DNA from: Paraphoma chrysanthemicola
Taxonomy: Eukaryota; Ascomycota; Dothideomycetes; Pleosporales; Phaeosphaeriaceae
DNA length: 64,000 nt
Reading direction: 5' to 3'
Assembly (NCBI GenBank): GCA_020744225.1
Contig: JAGMWG010000009.1
Span: 310,001 to 374,000 of the forward strand
The notes under the pieces were generated by a model. The model searched no databases, was not told the DNA's origin, and saw only the letters and a list, made by a program, of their open reading frames with translations. Numbering within the stretch: the stretch's first letter is position 1; each line of letters begins with the position of its first letter. Both the position numbers and the translations under genes were made by a program. Below, piece after piece: positions 33,108 through 45,419 of this stretch.

Positions 33108-35485
33108 CTACTGCCAGTTGGTTGCAGGCGTTGGCGGAGGCAAAGTCGGAGCAAACGGCTTTTGTTGCTGTTGCGCGGGGAAAGGAGGTTGTTGCTGGGC
33201 AGGAGCAGCTGCTGGGTAAGAAGCAGGCTGTTGCTGCTGGGCGGGCACTGCGACGGGATACTGAGCAGGCTGTTGCGGTTGCACTTGCGGCGGAGCGGGC
33301 GCTGCGTTGTACGCTGCAGGTGGTGCTGGGAATATGCTCTCGAGCTTAGGAAGCATAGTCGGGTTACCCGTAGGCTGTGGGTAGTGAGCGATTGGAGTTA
33401 CGGCATTGGGTTGCTCCTGCGCCAGGATTGGGATGCCGTTAGGAACCAATGCGGTTGGCGGATTTGTTGCATTAGAGAATGCTGCCACGGGCTGAGGTAG
33501 CGGAGCAGGCTGTAATGACGGCTCAACAGGGGCCGGAGCACGTTGTTCTGGCTGTCGGGGTGCACCATGGCCGGCAAGCGGAGCAGCGGTTTCGCGGGGG
33601 GATTCGTGTTCGTGCATTGTTCCATTACGCAGGGTACCATCTTGCGCATGTCCATTGCTCTGGGAAGCATCGTTTGAAGGATTTGATGGCCCTTTACGAT
33701 AGCGAAGGGTGACCATAAGCGTGGCTGGCTCGCTTTCCTCTTCTGAAGAGTCTTCAGCCGCGTCGTCGTCGTCGTCTAAGTCCATATGGTCTGGCTCATC
33801 CTCGTCCTCATCTCCGCCGTCCCAGGACGTCGCGTCTTCCTCGTCGTCCGATACGACGGTCCGGTTCACACCTCGCCCATTCGTGGTGGCGCGCCCTGCA
33901 GCGCGTGTCGACCGGCCGTGAGCATGAGGTTGCTGTGGCTCTTCCGATGCTTCCGACCGAACGTAGTCACCAGTCGCAGGCGACGCACGATCAGACATTT
34001 GTCCGCTGTGTAGTGTCTCGCCGTAAAGACCAGTGGCGCGAGACCGCACCTGTCGGCCACTGGCGGTGACCGTGGGGCCAGATGGTGCAGCGGAGGTCTC
34101 TCGGCCTGATGTGCGCGCAGAGCGTCGGGTGCTGAAATTATCCGAGTCGAAGTCGTCCTCGTCTGTGAATGTATACCGGAGGCGCTTGCCGCGAGTGCGA
34201 CCTTCGTATAGAGAGAAACCAGGGTCGGGGCGCGTGAAGGCAGCCTGGCGATGGAGACGGTATTCGCGACGCTTGCGCTTCTACACATTATCAGTCATAG
34301 ACTTTGAAAAGGATCATGAGGGGACATACCACTTCGGACGCTTCGAAGCGCGGGATGGCGTTGATCATCCGCTCGCTGAGTAACTTTGCTTCCTTGCGAC
34401 CATCCTCTTCCTCAAGCTTGGTTGCGACCACGCGCAGCTCATCGATATCCCCGACAACGCTGAACCATTTCACCTTCTTCGTTTTGTGAGGATCTGTCTC
34501 GCGGTACACTCTGAAGTGTGTGTCATTCTGCCCCTCGATCAGCCAGTAACGACGCTTGTCGCCGTCAAGGCCCCATGGCTGCACAGACAGCGGGATGTTG
34601 GTGTCGAGGCGGTCTTTGGTAGTGCGTGACTTGTATGCATTAGCGATCATGGCTTTGACCTGCTCGTTCTGGTTGAGGCTCCATAGCGACAGGGTGTGGA
34701 GGAGGGTAATCTGGACACCATTAGCTGGGGCAGCAATAGGCTGTCGATGAACGTACACGCTCCGCCGCCGTCATTGTCCGAAAGCCACGACCACCACTCA
34801 AGGGGTTTGCGCTGCCCCATGCGCGTGGCCACTGCGATTTCTGTGTCTGGATGGATTCTTCGAGAGCGCGGCCATAGTGACCCTTCCTGTAAGACAGCAG
34901 CACACGTTAGCCACAATCCGTTGCATGCATACTCTATAGTCGTGCGACTGAGGGCGCGTCATAAAAACAGGAGATCGGCGGAGGACTGACTCTACAGGCT
35001 TCTTGCGATTGAGGACCAGGCCGAGTAGAGCGCACAGGAGGCCTTCAACGTCTGCGGATGGCGTGCCCTCTGCAACACCTTCCTCGATGTCCTGTGGCCC
35101 AACATGCGGCGCGGCACGAGGAAAGGCATCGTTGAATCGCGAGCGGAACATGACAATGAACTGCGACATAAGATGTTAGCCCGGCTCTGACGTAGCGCAT
35201 GACCGCGTCGGGGAGAGCATCATGTCGCGACGGGACGCGATTGACGCGTCCAGGACGTACAGCAATGTCTGGATTGTCCTGCGGACCATATATATGCTCT
35301 GGAGAAGGCTCGCGCTTCTTGCGAGGGGGCGATGGCGACCGCTCTTTTTGCTTGAAGAATGTCAAGATATTGCCCTGCTTCTTCTTCTGCGGCGTAAGGT
35401 TCGAGGCATTTGCGGGCGTTGCGTCGACTGGCATCTCGTCGTCAGTCGACGGCGCGGACGAAAGCGAAGAGTCTGAGTCGACCAT
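33108..35485 (-). CDS. DDT and WHIM domain chromatin protein with a PIP-box-like motif
   Basis: Five exons, 35261-35485, 34991-35160, 34757-34886, 34330-34710 and 33108-34280 (introns 46-104 nt, all phases close), give 692 residues. The first junction rebuilds a DDT start (NPDIA-FIVMFRSRFNDAFP), continuing GPQDIEEGV and LLCALLGLVLNRKKPVE. WHIM1 follows (TAAERITLLHTLSLWSL), then WHIM2/3 with LSVQPWGLDGDKRRYWLIEG. This layout is found in accessory subunits of ISWI-type remodellers (Itc1, Acf1/WSTF, RSF1), though the protein is shorter and lacks PHD or bromodomain. Residues 37-44, QGNILTFF, fit the PCNA-interacting consensus Q-x-x-I-x-x-F-F. After about residue 310 the protein is acidic, then Gln/Pro-rich with repeated AQQQQP units. 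Remodeller membership and PCNA binding are inference. Confidence 0.82.
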
Positions 35486-37858
35486 GTTTGCTGTGGTGGG
35501 TGTTTGATGGTGGTCGTGTTGGGTTGCGTTGCGGGACGAGGGAGCAACGACGAAGCACGGCTATGCACGTATGAGGTAATCTCTCCTTCGCTAGCACAGC
35601 GATCGCTCTATTAGATCCCTGTCTTGTATCTTTGACGAGCATTGACAATTCACCTTATTCCATTGTGATAAACGACAGCTATGTAACAATGAGGGCTTGA
35701 AGGCTGGGAAGATGATGATTGGTATGTTTTCATGTGTTATCATTATATACTCATTGCTATTGTATTCGTTTTTTGCCTTGATAGTTCATGTTAAACTACG
35801 GGTGATGCGCCATGCGAAATTGCTCCACTGCAACTGATCGCCCCTACAGTATGTAACCACGAAGGACCACAAGAACGTATGGGTTTGCTCAACTTAGTCT
35901 GTGAAGAAGCGCGTCATCAACTTTGGGTCGACCCTGGTGGTTGGGGCGAGTTCTTTGATCGCGATCATGGCTCCGGTGGGCACAAACCAGACTAAGCCAA
36001 TCACGCTTGTGAGCTATGGAAGGCACACCACTGTCCGAGGTGCTGGATGTCAACAGACGTCGACAGGAATGGTGTCTTCCCGCATTCTGCGCACAGCTGT
36101 CAATGAAGTTCCGGGTGTATACAGCAACTTGCAAGCTAGCTGAGCTTCCGACTTGCTGCGAGGAAAGACCGGAGTATAGGACCGGCCCTTTGGAGCGGGG
36201 ATTCTTGCGAGGTGACCACGCTGAACCTGTCGCAGACATCGCAATGCCGCAGCACCTATCTGAGCCACCGCATTTGTTGTTTGGTGGTTGTCGCATGACC
36301 TGCCCGGATGAAGTCCTCCTCTTACAATGCGAGAGCGCTCAATGACGCGTCCATGGTCGGCCAACGTCGTGATAAATCTCCATCATGAACGTGCTTTTCG
36401 AAGCGCAAAAGGCCCGTCCCTAGGCCATTGTTCGGTGCGAAGGCGTATCGAGTATGGAAGTGTCCATGCGCTTCGCGGACTGTGTAGGTTGCTGCGCGTG
36501 CTGACACTAGCTGCCACAACAGCGAGTCTGCAAATTCTACCACAACGGTATACCGAAACTACAACCCATAGTGAAGGGTGGCAGGCAGCAACGCGATAAA
36601 AGGAGAATAGACGTAGACAGGGAAGTTAGGAGACTTCCCAAGTTGAAATGAACGAAAGATGTCAAGTCTGATTGCGCGAGAGCTCTCGAATCAAGCTTAT
36701 TCGGAAGCGCATTGCGACCGGTTGAGGTGCTGCAAATGGGAAGTGTGCAACACGCTCACGAGAATAGATTGAGGTTGACGTTCCGGAGAAATCACGTGCG
36801 CGGGGAAGGTCACAATGCTGTGGGTTGGCGAGCAGTCACCCGCGCTGCCTAAGAAGAGTGAGCTGAATAATTCACTGGCCTCGGGAAGGAACATTCTATG
36901 ATGATGGCTGATCCTGAAGTGGTTTTAGCATAGACCAGATTCATGACGAGCGCAGTCACGGAATCTGGAAACCTTCATTCGCAGTCGTAGGATGGCGACC
37001 GTTCTATTAGCTTGGAGCAAACCGAGCAAGTCGGCGATGAGAAGCGAGCCCTAGTATTTAATGGGGAGGCCATATCTGCAGCCTCGATCGGCATGCTTCG
37101 CATCGGGAAGGAGGCAAGAGACGGTCTCGTTGCAGATGAAGTGGTCTGGCCAGCCCTGCGGCAAGTCTAGTGAGCCCAACGCACCCTCAAACTTCTACAA
37201 GCGCGGTCGAAGTCTGCAAGTCTGGAATGGCCATGCCATTTCGCGGCAAAGTTAGAAGGGTCGCTCGATGCAGGGCCACAGAAAAGGCCTCTTTGTTGCG
37301 AAGGGAGCCATGCATGAAACGAGTCGAGCAAGGAGGGACCCACTGAGATATGGCAGACGGCGAAGACGGCCGCTGAATGGTGTCAGGGCACAACTGTGAT
37401 GAGCGCTTGTGCCGCGGGCTGGGATGACGGATGTTGCCAAAGATAGGGATTGGAGCGGCAACAAGTTGTATAGCAAATGGCGGGATGAAACGAGCTCATT
37501 GGCAGGTGATGGTTGACGGTGGAGCGAGACTTGGGGGTGGCCGGCGATCCGCCGTTGCGCCTGCCGGCTGGAACTTCAGGGTCCTGGTCGCACTGGCGTA
37601 GTTGACACGCGTGTGCGTTTCCCCCAGGTCGCTCAAATAATATGAATCCATAATCTCGCGACCTCGCTCAATTCCTCCCTCACTCCACCCCAGCTCCGCC
37701 GTAGCGTCATTCCTGTTGTGCTCGTGCTGTGACGCAGGGTATCGATCCTCCCGTGCCGCTGAACGCATGAACTGCTATCGATAAATAAACCTGCCGCAAC
37801 CCTCGTTGCTACCACCTCCCCGCCCTGATCTGGCCACTCCTTTCCACCGCCAGCAAAT
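35486..37858. other. Long intergenic region, no supported gene
   Basis: 2.4 kb between divergent genes, the largest gap in the window. 35640-35830 is visibly AT-rich. A 39-codon minus-strand stretch (about 35898-36017) preceded by a CATAG acceptor reads like a membrane-protein C-terminus, but no convincing upstream exons were found. Confidence 0.45.
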
Positions 37859-39355
37859 ATGAACATCAACAAGAAATTCGACCGCTTGAAGCAATGGACC
37901 AACGAAAAGATGGGCGCCGAGGCCCGCACTGGGCTCTCCGACGAGTTCAAGGCCCTGGAACTGGAGATGAATCTCCGACATGAGGGTGCGCGCCCTTCCA
38001 TATGTCTGCAGCGATTGACACAGTGCTGACTCTACACAGGCATGGATAAGATGCAGAAATCTATGACCACATACGTCAAGTCAATGTCGAAGCGTGCAGA
38101 GGGCGACGACCGCGAGAAGCAGCTCCCTGGCGGATATCTGGGCTCCTCCATGGTCACCCATGGCGAGGACTTTGAGCCCGACTCGGAATTTGGCAACTGC
38201 CTGTCATGTAGGTACCATTGAGACATTGACATGCGCATCGCTGACAACAGCAGCCCTCGGTCGTGCGAACGAACGACTGGCGCGCGTACAGGAGACGTAC
38301 GTAGCAAGTGCCACTACGTCATGGCTGGAAGGTCTTGAGCGCTCCCTGGTTCAGATGAAGGAGTACCAGGTAGGACAAGCAACCAGTGGTCATTCACGTT
38401 GTCCTCGAAGCTAACTTTATGCCAGGCCGCACGCAAGAAGCTCGAGACCCGCCGTCTCGCCTACGACACGTCCCTTGCGAAGATGCAGAAGTCCAAGAAG
38501 GAGGACTTCCGCATGGAGGAGGAACTGCGCGCACAAAAGGCCAAATACGAAGAGACAAGCGAGGACGTCTTCCGCAGGATGCAGGACATCAAGGAAGCCG
38601 AAGTCGACTTGGTGCAGGACCTCACCTCCTTCCTCGAAGCTGAGCTGAGCTACCACGACCGCTGCCGTGAGATTCTGCTCAACGTCAAGCGGGAATGGCC
38701 GGTCAGGTGAGACGACATTATCAGCACGAAACATGCATGCTTTGCTGACACATGACGCAGAGAGACCCACACAGCTACTCGCCCTGTGCGATCACGCTCC
38801 GTCACCGCCCATGGCTACGCAGATCGCTTCAATCCGGTCGAAGAAGAGCCCGAGCCTGATCTACCGCGCATTACCATTCCCAAGCTGTCATCCCGCAGCC
38901 GCTCCCCTGCTCCAGAGACAGCGTCGCCCGGAGGCTATGCACTTCGCCCTTCTTACAGCCGCACCTCCACATACGACAACGGTGCCAATGGAAGTCGCGA
39001 AGATTCTCCTGCGCGAAGACTTACACGGGTGGCTACCGATTCTTCTGCTATATCCTCCAGCCGTAGCAATCTCCGCCCAGTTCGCCAGGCCAACGCCTTT
39101 GCCGACGAATACGAAGACGATTATGCACCATCCAACGGACACAGACGCGACCGCTCGCCACCGAGCCCGGACCGATCGTCCCAGGGCAGTGGCAGTGTCA
39201 TGTCGCGGGCAGCGAGTTGGAGCACAGCGGATCTCGGATCAGCCGGGAAAAAAGCACCGCCGCCTCCCCCACCCTCAAGGGCGAAGAAGCCTCCGCCGCC
39301 ACCGCCTCCGATGAAGCGAAGTGCGTTGAGTGCCTCTGAAGTAGCACGATATTGA
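37859..39355 (+). CDS. N-BAR-type membrane-curvature protein
   Basis: Five exons, 37859-37985, 38040-38207, 38254-38369, 38426-38706 and 38761-39355 (introns 46-56 nt), give 428 residues. It starts with an amphipathic helix typical of N-BAR proteins (MNINKKFDRLKQWTNEKMG). Helical BAR sequence follows to about residue 260: LSDEFKALELEMNLRHEGMD, YVKSMSKRA, RANERLARVQETYV, KKLETRRLAYDTSLAKMQKS and DLTSFLEAELSYHDRCREIL. The remainder is disordered, Arg/Ser-rich, and ends in two proline runs (PPPPPPSRAKKPPPPPPP), likely SH3 ligands. It resembles yeast Gvp36 and the endophilin group. Exon 3 has a CAGCAG acceptor that could add one alanine. Probably acts in endocytosis or Golgi-endosome traffic. Confidence 0.85.
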
Positions 39356-40397
39356 GAATATTCTATCGCTCTTACTGCATTGGCTAACTCGGTGCGGTAT
39401 AGGAAATTTGTCCGTGTCTAGCGGGGTTGTGACTTGGTAAAGCGCCAGGGTTGACTCCAGCACGGTCTAGTGGGTGCTTATGGCTTGCGGAATTGTATTA
39501 TGGATCGGTGCTGAGAATTTTGGAACAAACGCGGCGTTTGGTGTATGATTGGGTAGCCCTACAGCCTTTAAATTATTTGGACTGAGGCCGAGAACTGTAT
39601 TACATTGGCCTCGGGATATAGAAGACGTGCGACTGTAATAAGTCCTGATTTGTTCAATCACTGACTACCTAAGCTTTTTTCCCCCCTTTCTACTTCAGTG
39701 CTCAAATTCCCAGACTAAATGCACGTATTCTGACCCGTTTCCGATCACACAGCCGAATCGTAAGCAAATCCAGCGAGTCCTCCATTCTTCCTTTGCTCAT
39801 TAGAAATCACCGCACAAACACAAGCCCACTTCTCCCGCCGTCGCACCAAATTGTGCTAACGTATGTTAATTGTTGGTACAGAGAATTAAAAAGGGATGTA
39901 TAGGATGGATGCCCTGGGTGGTTGAGGTGTTTTTCCCTTTATAGCTTGGCGGTAGTTGACTTAAGACGGATTATCGTGTCTTTGCTTGACGTGAAAGGTT
40001 AGATGAATTCGCATCTTTCAAGGTTTAGTCTGCGGGTAAAGAATCCATGGTTCGCAACAAGGTGACAAAAGATTTGGATATGCAGGAATGCACCTGGAAG
40101 CCACAATCTTGTGCTGTAGGAAAAATGAAAAGTTCAAGAGTATATGTTCTGTTCGGCGAATGTGTATTGAGTGAGACATAATATTGCAAATTTGAAAGTA
40201 TTTTTTAGTAGTGTTATAATACAAGTCTACACTCTCGAACCGTCTTTATAATGAAAATGCGTTCCCATACAACAAGTGAGTGTCTTTGCACTCCAGTCAA
40301 CATGTTCCAAAATCGGACAAAGAAGAGGGGCCTAATTTTCATACTTGGGTTGCGGTGGGAAATTCCAACTTTCCTAAATGTTCCTGTTAGATCCGAT
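39356..40397. other. Intergenic, AT-rich, between convergent 3' ends
   Basis: Markedly AT-rich from about 39660 to 40260, including a T6C6T3 tract near 39676. No gene recognised. A final small exon of the transcription factor could reach into about 40340-40383. Confidence 0.5.
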
Positions 40398-42900
40398 TCA
40401 CGTGTTTACCATCGTTGGGCAACTTACCCATTGCTGCAACCCGCCGTTCGGGCTTGTTGTTCCAAAATCCGATTGACCGCCCTGCACACCCTCAACAGGC
40501 ACAAATATCGCTCCAGAGTCCTGTCCTTGGCCCATGTTGGTGAAGATATCAAAATCTTCCGGGTTACCGCCACCATTCAGGCTGCCAAGGAGGCTGTCGA
40601 AATCGACATTGAGGTTCTCCAAGTTTCCTGTTGGCGTGCGCTGTAATGTGCTGTGGATTGTTGGTGTCTGCTGCCCGAATCCCGGACTTGTGACTGAAGA
40701 GAAGGACGGCAGTGGTTGCAACGTGGGGTGTTGTTGTGGCGGCATTTGCAGGCGCTTCTTGTTGAAGCCCTTCATTACGTAGAAGGCTTCAAGGTTCTCC
40801 TTAACAGTCCATAGTAGATCTGAACAACGCTCTCGAACGCCGACACCATAGCAGTGGCCGAAAATATGGTCGATGATCGTTGCCATGCGCTCTTTTCTAG
40901 GAAGATCTGGCGTGCGATACAATTCGGTCAGGAGTAACAAGACAGCATGGTATTGCTGATACGTCGTTGAGTACCACGCCCACGAACTCAGTGATGGTAG
41001 TGTATCAAGTGTTGCGCCAATTTCGAGAGTCGTGAGTGCTGCGCTGAGAAGCACGTCTCTTAGGCGATTTTCAGAATCCGAACGGGGCTGTAGTGAGGTT
41101 TGGGGAAGATGTCGATACAACAGCATCGAGTCGCATCGTGCCATCAAGAGCGTCGCGACAAGGCCCGCATAACGTTGTATTGGCATCGAGGCGTCCAGGT
41201 ATTGTAGATACTTGGATTGTATCTGTCGTTTTCGTGCTTCGACTCGCGCTCGTAAGTCGTGCAACGTGATGTGTTTGCGATCCATCTCGATCCGACCCCG
41301 GAAGATGAAGCGGTGAATCTCATTGCACTCATAGCGTATGAGCGACAAAGTAACGTCCGACCAGCCATTGATTGAAGTCGGATTCTGCTTCCAGACTGGG
41401 CTACCAAATTCAAACGAATCGTCGTCCACGTTCAGTGGAAGTGCAATATCGAAGTCATCCGTTCGGATAGAAGGATGTGGCCCTTGAGCCTCGGCTGTCT
41501 TGAAGTCCAGGAAGCAGATCTGATACCACAACAAAGATCGAATTTGCCGTTGCAGAGGGGTCAAGCTATTCGCGGAGCTGTGACTCAAGCGATGAATGCC
41601 AATGCATTGTGCGAGTCGCACCAAGGCGCCAACTACAACGGATGTGGCTCGAGAGATTTGTGCCCTGCAAAGGGGGATCTAGACACATTAGCGATATCCA
41701 TGGCGTGTGGTTCCAAACATACCAGATAAATCGTGAGCGCCTGCAATGTTCTGATGTTTGACGTCTTTGCCCAGTTGGCTCTTAGTAACGCTCTCTCCGT
41801 AGCCTTCTGCAGTCGCAAAAAGAGATCCTCTTTCGTGATTCCGAATTGTGACTTTGCTTGCAGTGGCGACACAGAAGCAGCTGCGGCCATACATACTGCC
41901 AAGATCAACGCTGTGCATGAATTCTGGTTGGGACTGTTCATTTCGATGTTGAGCCAGAATCGATCAAATAAACGCTTGAAAGACGGAATGTGGAGCACAT
42001 GCGCCAATGGACTCACAGCCTCTCTGTACCGATGGAACAAAGCTTCTGCTTCCATCTTCGTTGGGAGCTGTGGTGCTTCGAACTCATTGTTTTGGTGCAG
42101 AGACGGTGATCCGCCAAGCAACAAATTGAGCGATGGCGCTAAAGACGGCATCTGCTCTGCAGATAGTAGAGCAGACGACTGTGAAGCTCGCTGGCCTGCG
42201 ACCGATGATGAAGAGGAAGGCCTCTCGGACAAAAGCTTGCCCAGCTATACGCAGCACTCAGCGTTGATCGAAGAATTGGCTAAGGCCGCTTGACCAAACC
42301 ACATTACAGGGCAAACAGTACCTCTTCTGCGTATTGAGGGCGGAAGAACCCTGTTACGTTTTCACAAATAATCATCCGACCGATCCGAATGGTGAGATCT
42401 GTTGCGATTTGATCCTCGTCGTCGTTCTCATCCTCGTAAACATCATCTTGCGTTTCCTCGGGCTCAGCGGGTAGTCGCTCCCATGCATCTCCATCGGCTT
42501 CGACATCCTGCTGATACGCTTCCCATTCGTAATCTCTTGGCGGAGTGCCCGGGGTTGTCGTGTCGATGGAGTTAGAATTCTCATACTTGTCATACTTGTC
42601 CGGTAGAGTTGACGAGCTCTGCGTGCGCACAGGGAGATCTTTGGTCCAGTCCGGAATTGCGACGCCAGTACCACTCTTGCTCGCAGCGCGTTCCCTCTGT
42701 TCCCTCTCTTTCTTGCGTGCAGCGCTCTCAGGTACGGTGATGAAGATGCACTCTCTGCCGAAGGCGGTGCAGTTCTGACATGGGTGTGTCTTCGAACAAC
42801 GCGACTTCCTTGTGCGACATTCGACACAGGAATTGATAGGCCGTGGGTTTCGTCTGCGAACCACTCGAGACTGCAAGACCTGTTGACCTTGTTCAGGCAT
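40398..42900 (-). CDS. Zn2Cys6 fungal transcription factor
   Basis: Exons 42322-42900, 41723-42244 and 40398-41678 (77- and 44-nt introns, phase 0) give 793 residues. The binuclear zinc cluster is C25, C28, C35, C41, C44, C51 (spacing 2-6-5-2-6), preceded by a basic RRRNPRP run. The fungal-specific middle homology region starts near 245 (FHRYREAVSPLAHVLHIPSFKRLFDRFW) and includes LVRLAQCIGIHR and LWYQICFLDFKTAEAQGPHP. The C-terminus is Pro/Gln-rich with an acidic, hydrophobic segment (NVDFDSLLGSLNGGG), a likely activation region. A GTAAGT donor right after GLQQW (40427) with an acceptor about 40 bases on suggests a last intron and about 14 different terminal residues instead of VSCPTMVNT. Targets unknown. 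Confidence 0.9.
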
Positions 42901-43480
42901 GTCTTGCTGTGCTCATGTTCGCGCCATTTGTTGAGGTTTGGACGTTGTGGCTAAGCTCGACGACGGTGGATGGTCGAGAGCGGCGGTTCGGCGGGACCAG
43001 AGACGCTTTAGTCTTAAAGGCCATTGGCGACACGTGATGAAGGTCAAGAGCCTCTCAGCCTTCAGCCCTGTTGGCGCGACTTGGCCACGAGCCGACTAGG
43101 CGCGCAGATTGTGTTGGTGTCTCGCCTATCACATTGGGCATGCAGGTACAAATCCGGCATCCGCGATCGGACCCTCGCCGATCAAGACGAATCAATTATT
43201 GCCTTTGTCTAGGCATGCGTCGAAGATGACATAGTTGGTAGTTGGATTGAGACATTCTACGAGACAGTTGAACAAGCGATGTGAGGAGTTGCAAGTGTTT
43301 GAGCAGTCGGTTAGAATTCAGTGAGATTTGCGGGATATTCGACGACTGCATGCAAGACACAACCCGTGTCGGCGGTCAGCCAAACGAACTCCGAGCGCCT
43401 TTTCCACACCAGCAGCCTGGTAATTCGCGCAAAGTCGGAATGGTGCATAACATCCGCCCAGGGCAGGATGATATCGAACA
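42901..43480. other. Intergenic
   Basis: Promoter of the Zn2Cys6 gene and 3' flank of VPS45. No gene seen. Confidence 0.5.
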
Positions 43481-45419
43481 CTACCTGCCAATTTCCCTTC
43501 TCAACCGGGCCGCCGCTGAGGTTGCGGGCGGCTCGGGCCATGAATCGACTGCATCCTCAACCTCCTCTAGGAAAGAAGTACTATTGTGCACAGTCGTGCC
43601 GCCAAGCACCACTCGTATACCTGGCGAACTTGCGTTCACTTGCGCAACCATCTTCGCTTCCTCATACGTTGTGCCGCCGACCATGAAGACGATGATGTCC
43701 TGTGGTTTATCTTTGGTTGAGCCCCCACCTTCAACAAAAGGATAGATCTGCTGGCTTAGACGGCCTTTAATCATGTCCTGCAGTGTAGTCTCTAGTCGCG
43801 GCGAGTGTTGTGTATAGACGTTCTCTACACCTTTGAGGCCTTTCAGCCGATCGCGCGCACCACCAAAGAACGAGCCTGGCTGGAACAATTCAGGCACCCC
43901 GCCTGCTGCAGTCGTCGCTTGCAAGGAATCATGGTAGGTCAGGAGCTTGGTGATGAGATTAATGCGATGACGTGGAAGGCCGCCAGTGACAGCGAGAAGA
44001 TCGAGAAGCATAGCAGTCGAGTTTGACGATGTTTTCGCGTATCGCAAGGCGTATATTGCGACGAGGCGGAGCTTGTTGTTGGCTGGAACCTTCGGATCTT
44101 GGATGATCTTTTGCAGCGCTTTGACATCATTAGAGTGATTGTCCGTGCATGCTAGACTCTGCTCAAGCTCGCTGATATCGAGGAGACTCTCCTCACCAAC
44201 TCGTCTGCTCAGCTCACCAACGAGTGTGACGTGCTTCGTGACGTTGCCAGAGAGTTTGCGGAACTCTGGAAAGTCCTCAATGAAGCGCTTCATGTCCGCT
44301 ATGGAGTCAAGCTTCTGCGTGCCTTGCTGCTTGGACGCGAATTGCTCTACGTACTCCTTGGCGTTTTGCCCAAGATCCCCAAAGTTGAGGTACATGTTTT
44401 TCTTGAAGAAAGGATCCTGGTCTTGCGAAAGTACGATTTCTTTGAGCTCGGGTCGAATATCGGGGACATCGCGCAGATCTACCCTGCCATTGGTGATGCC
44501 AAGCAGCTCGTGAACCATGGCTTGGTATGTCCATTGAGTCAACAACGGCGTGACGGGATCGTCTCTTCGGTCTACGATGAGTAGGATCGGCGGTGTGTCT
44601 ATTTTGCGAAAGTCGAAAAGTTGGTCTTCTTGTGTCATGTGGTAGCGTACTTCTGTGGCAAGCTTCTTGACCAGCAGGCTGTTCTTCTGATATCGTATCA
44701 ATGGCTTCTTCTTGAGAGCAAGAAGAAGTGCCATGACGGCCTCGGTAGATCTCTGCAATGAGTCCTGGTTCCACGCATCGGGGCTTGTGCTCCAAATCCT
44801 GTGATTTGGGAAGCTGAGAGTGAGGGACATGAGGTCGGGGTTTATGACGAGGAAGTCGGCGAAATACTCCTGTATGGCGCGGACGACTTCATGGTCGTCT
44901 GCCTCGGCGAGTCGCTCAAGAGATGATTTCTTGATGATGTTGCTGAAGTCTGTCCAAAATCAGCTGCACGGCCTGACGCCCTATCCAAGTCAAGTCCTAC
45001 ATATGTTGTATTCACCGTATTTCGGCTCTCGCAGCTCCTCAATTAAGCTCTGTATCGACTCGGGCGAAGGGCGGACAAAGCAGAGGCACCGCAGATGTCG
45101 CATCTTCTCGCGCTTCTGGTTGTCTAAGCGGCTAGCGCGGATCAGCCATACGTCGTCGGGGTGAATGATGGTGGCGCATACTCGGTGAGGTAGACCTCAT
45201 GTGTTAGGAGGGCAGACTGTGTGGTCGCAGTTGACACTATTGACACCTATGACATAGATCAGCACGCGCTTTATCCTAAGCCGAAGGAGGAGACAAACCC
45301 ACAGTCTCATTATCGAGCAAGAGTATCTTCATCTTCGCAGCTGTGGTGCCTGTTGCTACGCTGTCTCCGGCCGACACCATTTTGGTGATGTAGCCGGAGA
45401 CGGCCTGCACAATATCCAT
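43481..45419 (-). CDS. VPS45: Sec1/Munc18-family vacuolar sorting protein VPS45
   Basis: Four exons, 45303-45419, 45182-45246, 45001-45131 and 43481-44949 (introns 50-56 nt), give 593 residues, the usual length. VPS45 binds the syntaxin Tlg2/Pep12 class and promotes SNARE assembly at the TGN and endosomes. The junctions rebuild conserved blocks: KILLLDNET-VSIVSTATTQSALL, YLTE/D-RLDNQKREKMRHLRCLCF and KYGEYNI-YFSNIIKKSSLERLAEADDHEVV in adjacent parts. Later blocks are ILLIVDRRDDPVTPLLTQWTYQAMVHELLG (split), LRLVAIYALRY and IIVFMVGGTTYEEA. The ending LRREIGR is ordinary. The second exon is only 65 bp. Confidence 0.95.

Noticed and set aside
33130..33330. CAG/CTG-rich tract as a possible microsatellite or repeat element
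   Set aside because: It is the coding sequence for the Gln/Pro-rich tail of the DDT/WHIM protein, with mixed codons rather than a pure repeat.
34721..34758. 34-nt intron first considered in the DDT/WHIM gene
   Set aside because: A 46-nt intron with a GTACGT donor and TCCAG acceptor at 34711-34756 fits phase and rebuilds the conserved WHIM1 motif better.
35161..35191. 31-nt intron first considered at the start of the DDT domain
   Set aside because: Too short and a poor donor; the GTACGT donor at 35260 gives a 100-nt intron and the conserved NPDIA-FIVMF junction.
35889..36364. Possible multi-exon minus-strand gene in the 2.4-kb gap
   Set aside because: Only a 39-codon terminal exon looks protein-like; candidate upstream exons needed poor donors and gave no recognisable protein.
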